A DNA stretch of 64,000 nucleotides from Nocardioides panaciterrulae (GTDB lineage: Bacteria; Actinomycetota; Actinomycetes; Propionibacteriales; Nocardioidaceae): assembly GCF_013409645.1 (NCBI RefSeq), contig NZ_JACCBG010000001.1:1734001-1798000 (forward strand). Reading direction: 5' to 3'. This document shows positions 60,658-64,000 of this stretch, one piece after another. Every line of letters begins with the position of its first letter. The stretch's first letter is position 1. The notes beneath the pieces were generated by a model. It ran no database searches. It saw only the letters and a list, made by a program, of their open reading frames with translations, and was not told where the DNA came from. The position numbers were made by a program, and so were the translations under genes.

Positions 60658-63135
60658 TCACCCTGCCACGGGCCCGTCCACGCGCAAGGACACGGGACCC
60701 GCGCAGGCGGCGATCGGCTGGGCCACGGGGACGCCGGAGCCGTCCCGTCGGCCGGTGGCGGGTGGAAGCTCGACGGGGGCGCCGCTGGTCGCGGACGCCC
60801 GGGCGGGGGCGGTGCCGGCCCAGGCGAAGACCAGCGCGTCCTCCCCCTTGAGGAACCGGTGGCAGCGCACCCCGCCGGTGGCGCGGCCCTTGGCCGGGTA
60901 CTCGGCGAAGGGCGTGACCTTGACCGAGCCCGGCTCGGTGCCGGGCAGCGCGGTCGAGGAGCCGGAGGCGGTCACCACGACCGACCCGTCCGGGGCCGCG
61001 GGGTCGACCACGCCGAACCAGACCACGCGCTCGCCGGCGGTGACCCGGACGCCCGCGATGCCGCCGCCGGAGCGGCCCTGGGGACGGACCGCGTCCGCCC
61101 CGAAGTGCAGGAGCTGCGCGTCGGAGGTGATGAAGCAGAGCGTCTCCTCGCCGGTGACCAGCTCGACCGCGCCGACCACCTCGTCGCCGTCCTTGAGCGA
61201 GACCACCTCCCACTCCTCGCGGGCGAGCACCTCGGGGTTGACCCGCTTCACCACTCCCTGGCGGGTGCCGAGCGCCAGGCCCGGCCCCTCGGTGGGCAGC
61301 GCGGACAGGGCGAGGACCCGCTCGCCCGCCTCCAGCTGGACCACCTCGCTGAGCGGTACGCCGCCCTGCAGGTTCGGGTCGTTCGCCGAGGCGGGGATCG
61401 CCGGCAGGTCCAGCACGCTGAGCTTGACCAGCCGTCCACGCGAGGTCACCACGCCGACCTCGCCCCGGACGGTCGTGCGCACCGCCGAGACCACCACGTC
61501 GTGGTTGGCGCGGTCGCCGCCGGAGCCGATCGCCCCGTCGGTGGTGGAGCGCGCCAACAGCCCGGTGGAGGAGAGGAACGCGAAGCACGGGTCGTCGGCG
61601 ACCTCCAGCGGCACGCTCGCGGCGGTCACCGCGGTGCCGGCCGACTCCAGCAGGACGGTGCGCCGGGGCGTGCCGTAGGTCTTGGCGACCTCCGCGAGCT
61701 CCTCGGAGACGACCTTCCAGCGCAGCTTCTCGTCGTTCAGGATCGCGTCGAGCTCCTCGATCTCGCGGCGCAGCGTCTCCTGCTCCTTCTCCAGCTCGAT
61801 CCGGCTGAAGCGGGTCAGCCGGCGCAGCTGCATCTCGAGGATGTAGTCGGCCTGGGCCTGGGAGAGGTCGAAGACCGAGATCAGCCGCTCGCGGGCCGCG
61901 GCGGCGTCGTCACTGGTCCGGATGACCTGGATGACCTCGTCGATGTCGAGCAGCGCGATCAGCAGGCCGTCCACGAGGTGCAGCCGCTCGGCCTTCTTGT
62001 TGCGCCGGAACTGCGAGCGGCGCCGTACGACCTCGAACCGGTGGTCGAGGAAGACCCGGAGCAGCTCTCGCAGGCCGAGCGTGCGGGGCTGGCCGTCGAC
62101 CAGCGCCACGTTGTTGATGCCGAAGGTGTCCTCCATCGGCGTCAGCTTGTACAGCTGCTCCAGCAGGGCCTCGGGGTGGAAGCCGTTCTTGACCTCGATG
62201 ACCAGGCGCAGCCCCTTCTCGCGGTCGGTGAGGTCCTTGATGTCGGAGATGCCCTGGAGCTTCTTGCCCTGGACCAGGGTCTTGATCCGCTCGATGACCT
62301 TCTCGGTGCCCACGCCGTACGGCAGCTGGGTCACGACGATGCCCTTGCGGCGCGGCGTGACCGACTCCACCCGCGCGGTCGCGCGCATCCGGAAGGTGCC
62401 GCGCCCGGTCTCGTAGGCGTCGCGGATCCCCTCGAGGCCGACGATCTTGCCGCCCGTCGGCAGGTCCGGGCCCGGGATGAACCGCATCAGCCCGTCCACG
62501 TCGGTGTTCGGGTGGTTGATCAGGTGGCGCAGCGCCTGGACGACCTCGACGAGGTTGTGCGGCGCCATGTTGGTGGCCATGCCGACCGCGATGCCGGTGG
62601 TGCCGTTGACGACCAGGTTGGGGATCGCGGCCGGCAGCACCGAGGGCTCGAACTCCCGGCTGTCGTAGTTGGGCCGGAAGTCGACGGTGTCCTCGTCGAT
62701 GGAGGCGGTCATCGCGACGGCCGCGGGCGCCATCCGGGCCTCGGTGTAGCGCATCGCGGCGGGGGAGTCGTCCGGCGAGCCGAAGTTGCCGTGGCCGTCG
62801 ATGAACGGCAGCCGCATCGACCAGGGCTGGGCCATCCGCACCATCGCGTCGTAGATCGCGCTGTCGCCGTGGGGGTGCAGCCGACCCATCACCTCACCGA
62901 CGACGCGGGCGCTCTTCACGTGGCCGCGGTCGGGCAGCAGCCGCATGTCGTTCATCGTGTAGAGGATCCGGCGCTGCACCGGCTTGAGGCCGTCGCGCGC
63001 GTCGGGGAGCGCCCGGGAGTAGATGACGGAGTAGGCGTACTCCAGGAACGACGACTCCATCTCCTGCTTGATGTCGGTGTCGAGGATGTGCTCCTCGAAG
63101 TCGTCGGGGAGCTCCTGCTTGGTGGGCCGTGCCAT
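60658..63135 (-). CDS. parC: DNA topoisomerase IV subunit A (GyrA-like)
   Basis: An 825-residue type IIA topoisomerase cleavage/rejoining subunit. The winged-helix domain has [26 protein letters not shown] and the catalytic Tyr130 in [12 protein letters not shown]; the quinolone-determining region reads [17 protein letters not shown]. The C-terminal beta-pinwheel (about residues 500-800) has only a degenerate version of the gyrase-specific box ([11 protein letters not shown] in place of Q-R-R-G-G-K-G), which supports topoisomerase IV over gyrase. The loop [12 protein letters not shown] is the usual DNA-binding segment. ATG 63135 has a GGGGAG site upstream. It converges on parE, with four genes between, and may be coupled to lprG. 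Confidence 0.93.
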   Translation of the reverse strand: MARPTKQELPDDFEEHILDTDIKQEMESSFLEYAYSVIYSRALPDARDGLKPVQRRILYTMNDMRLLPDRGHVKSARVVGEVMGRLHPHGDSAIYDAMVRMAQPWSMRLPFIDGHGNFGSPDDSPAAMRYTEARMAPAAVAMTASIDEDTVDFRPNYDSREFEPSVLPAAIPNLVVNGTTGIAVGMATNMAPHNLVEVVQALRHLINHPNTDVDGLMRFIPGPDLPTGGKIVGLEGIRDAYETGRGTFRMRATARVESVTPRRKGIVVTQLPYGVGTEKVIERIKTLVQGKKLQGISDIKDLTDREKGLRLVIEVKNGFHPEALLEQLYKLTPMEDTFGINNVALVDGQPRTLGLRELLRVFLDHRFEVVRRRSQFRRNKKAERLHLVDGLLIALLDIDEVIQVIRTSDDAAAARERLISVFDLSQAQADYILEMQLRRLTRFSRIELEKEQETLRREIEELDAILNDEKLRWKVVSEELAEVAKTYGTPRRTVLLESAGTAVTAASVPLEVADDPCFAFLSSTGLLARSTTDGAIGSGGDRANHDVVVSAVRTTVRGEVGVVTSRGRLVKLSVLDLPAIPASANDPNLQGGVPLSEVVQLEAGERVLALSALPTEGPGLALGTRQGVVKRVNPEVLAREEWEVVSLKDGDEVVGAVELVTGEETLCFITSDAQLLHFGADAVRPQGRSGGGIAGVRVTAGERVVWFGVVDPAAPDGSVVVTASGSSTALPGTEPGSVKVTPFAEYPAKGRATGGVRCHRFLKGEDALVFAWAGTAPARASATSGAPVELPPATGRRDGSGVPVAQPIAACAGPVSLRVDGPVAG

Positions 63136-63198
63136 GGGGGCATTCTCCCCGGTGGCACCGACGGATCGCCTGAGGGGCACGCCGGAGGGAGGCACGAG

Positions 63199-63204
63199 TA
63201 GATT
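63199..63204 (+). promoter_or_regulatory. -10 element (TAGATT) of the Pat-like gene
   Basis: TAGATT ends 7 nt before GTG 63212, as at 47555-47560. Confidence 0.5.
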
Positions 63205-63211
63205 GCGCCTC

Positions 63212-64000
63212 GTGACCGGCACCGAGCCCTCGACCACGGACCCGGCCCCCGCGGCGCCTCGCCACTGGGAGTCCGACGTGCTGCTGCGCGACGGCCGGAC
63301 GGCGCACATCCGCCCGATCGAGCCGGCGGACGCCGACCTCCTCGTGGAGTTCTACGACCGGGTCTCGGACCAGTCGAAGTACTACCGCTTCTTCTCCCCG
63401 ATGCCCCGCCTGTCCGACCGCGACGTCGCCCGCTTCACCCGGGTGGACCACATGGAGCGGGTGGCGTTCGTCGTGCTCCTGTCGGGGCAGATGATCGCGG
63501 TGGGGCGCTACGACGTCATCAAGCGGGGCGAGGCCGAGGTGGCCTTCCTCGTCGAGGACCGGCACCAGGGTCGCGGCCTCGCGCAGATCCTGCTCGAGCA
63601 CCTCGCCCAGGCCGGCCGCGAGCGGGGCATCGAGCGGTTCGTCGCCGAGGTGCTGCCCGACAACAGCCGGATGATCCAGACCTTCCGCGACGCCGGCTAC
63701 CGGGTCGCCAGCGAGTACGAGGACGGCGTGCTGGCGCTGGAGTTCCCGATCGAACCGACCGAGACCGCGATCGGGCTGATGGCCGGCCGGGAGCACCGCG
63801 CCGAGTCGGCCTCGATCGAGAAGTTCTTCAACCCCCGCTCGGTGGCCGTGATCGGTGCCAGCCGCCGGCAGGAGACGGTCGGCCAGGCGCTGGTGCGCAA
63901 CCTGGTCCTCGGCGACTACACCGGCCGGGTCTACGTGGTGAACCCGAACTCCCGCGCCGTCGCCGGGCTCCCGGCGTACCCGACCGTGGGCGACATCCCC
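63212..64000 (+). CDS. GNAT acetyltransferase fused to acyl-CoA synthetase (ADP-forming)-like domain, partial
   Basis: Only the first 263 codons lie in the window; the gene continues past 64000. Residues about 30-185 are a GNAT domain ([23 protein letters not shown] is the acetyl-CoA-binding motif [17 protein letters not shown] the terminal part). Then comes the start of a CoA-binding domain of NDP-forming acyl-CoA synthetases ([31 protein letters not shown], about 203-235). This order, GNAT first, is opposite to E. coli PatZ. Such proteins usually acetylate lysines on acyl-CoA synthetases and other enzymes. GTG 63212 is leaderless, with TAGATT 7 nt upstream. Full architecture cannot be confirmed because the 3' part is missing. 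Confidence 0.85.
   Translation, partial: MTGTEPSTTDPAPAAPRHWESDVLLRDGRTAHIRPIEPADADLLVEFYDRVSDQSKYYRFFSPMPRLSDRDVARFTRVDHMERVAFVVLLSGQMIAVGRYDVIKRGEAEVAFLVEDRHQGRGLAQILLEHLAQAGRERGIERFVAEVLPDNSRMIQTFRDAGYRVASEYEDGVLALEFPIEPTETAIGLMAGREHRAESASIEKFFNPRSVAVIGASRRQETVGQALVRNLVLGDYTGRVYVVNPNSRAVAGLPAYPTVGDIP

Overview
This is a high-GC actinobacterial chromosome segment. Gene content and order suggest a member of the Propionibacteriales close to Nocardioides: DUF222/HNH genes are multi-copy, sigA-DUF7455-parE-parC cluster, many genes start with GTG, and many genes look leaderless (a TAnnnT -10 element 5-8 nt before the start codon). The genus is an inference; no rRNA is present. I saw no tRNA, rRNA, CRISPR array, prophage or classical insertion sequence.

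Layout. (1) 1-2.1 kb: three small accessory genes (a GNAT acetyltransferase, a secreted protein, a membrane-anchored protein) separated by three copies of a short palindromic repeat. (2) 2.1-3.6 kb: a DUF222/HNH gene, near-identical over most of its length to a second copy at 28.1-29.6 kb. (3) 4.2-22.5 kb: a large envelope-glycan locus: a Wzx-like flippase, the complete three-gene route to decaprenylphosphoryl-arabinose (ubiA, dprE1, dprE2), a predicted GT-C-type membrane protein, a DUF2613 microprotein, a GT4 glycosyltransferase, a methyltransferase, an AftD-type arabinofuranosyltransferase, a membrane acyltransferase, two tandem paralogous 606-607-residue membrane proteins and a DUF3068 protein. 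Several of these match, from memory, the M. tuberculosis Rv0224c-Rv0236A block, here joined to the DPA-synthesis genes that lie elsewhere in that genome. (4) 22.5-28 kb: mixed metabolic genes (family-A polymerase, acyl desaturase, methyltransferase, APH-like kinase, VanZ-like protein). (5) 28.1-31 kb: the second HNH copy, an internally deleted P-loop kinase and a PQQ-propeller lipoprotein. (6) 31-41.4 kb: rpsA and coaE, usually neighbours, separated by about 7 kb of accessory genes, then a SigB-like sigma factor. (7) 41.6-52.2 kb: oligopeptidase B, DNA polymerase IV, DUF4192, two GCS2-type ligases, a universal stress protein, an HhH-GPD protein and sigA. (8) 52.3-64 kb: LapA, an EamA transporter, DUF7455, topoisomerase IV subunits parE and parC in convergent orientation, a COG4705 membrane protein, beta-carbonic anhydrase, an lprG-p55-like lipid-export operon, and the start of a GNAT/acyl-CoA-ligase (Pat-like) gene cut by the window end.

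How it fits together. The 4-22 kb genes can make a lipid-linked arabinose donor, polymerise or branch an arabinan-like glycan on the outer membrane leaflet, acylate or methylate it, and flip precursors; translational coupling (GTGA overlaps) supports joint function. The lprG/p55 pair adds a glycolipid-export route. This is the most interesting system here, because relatives of Nocardioides are described as lacking mycolates and arabinogalactan, so the product is not obvious. The DprE1 homologue carries alanine where benzothiazinones attack a cysteine in M. tuberculosis.
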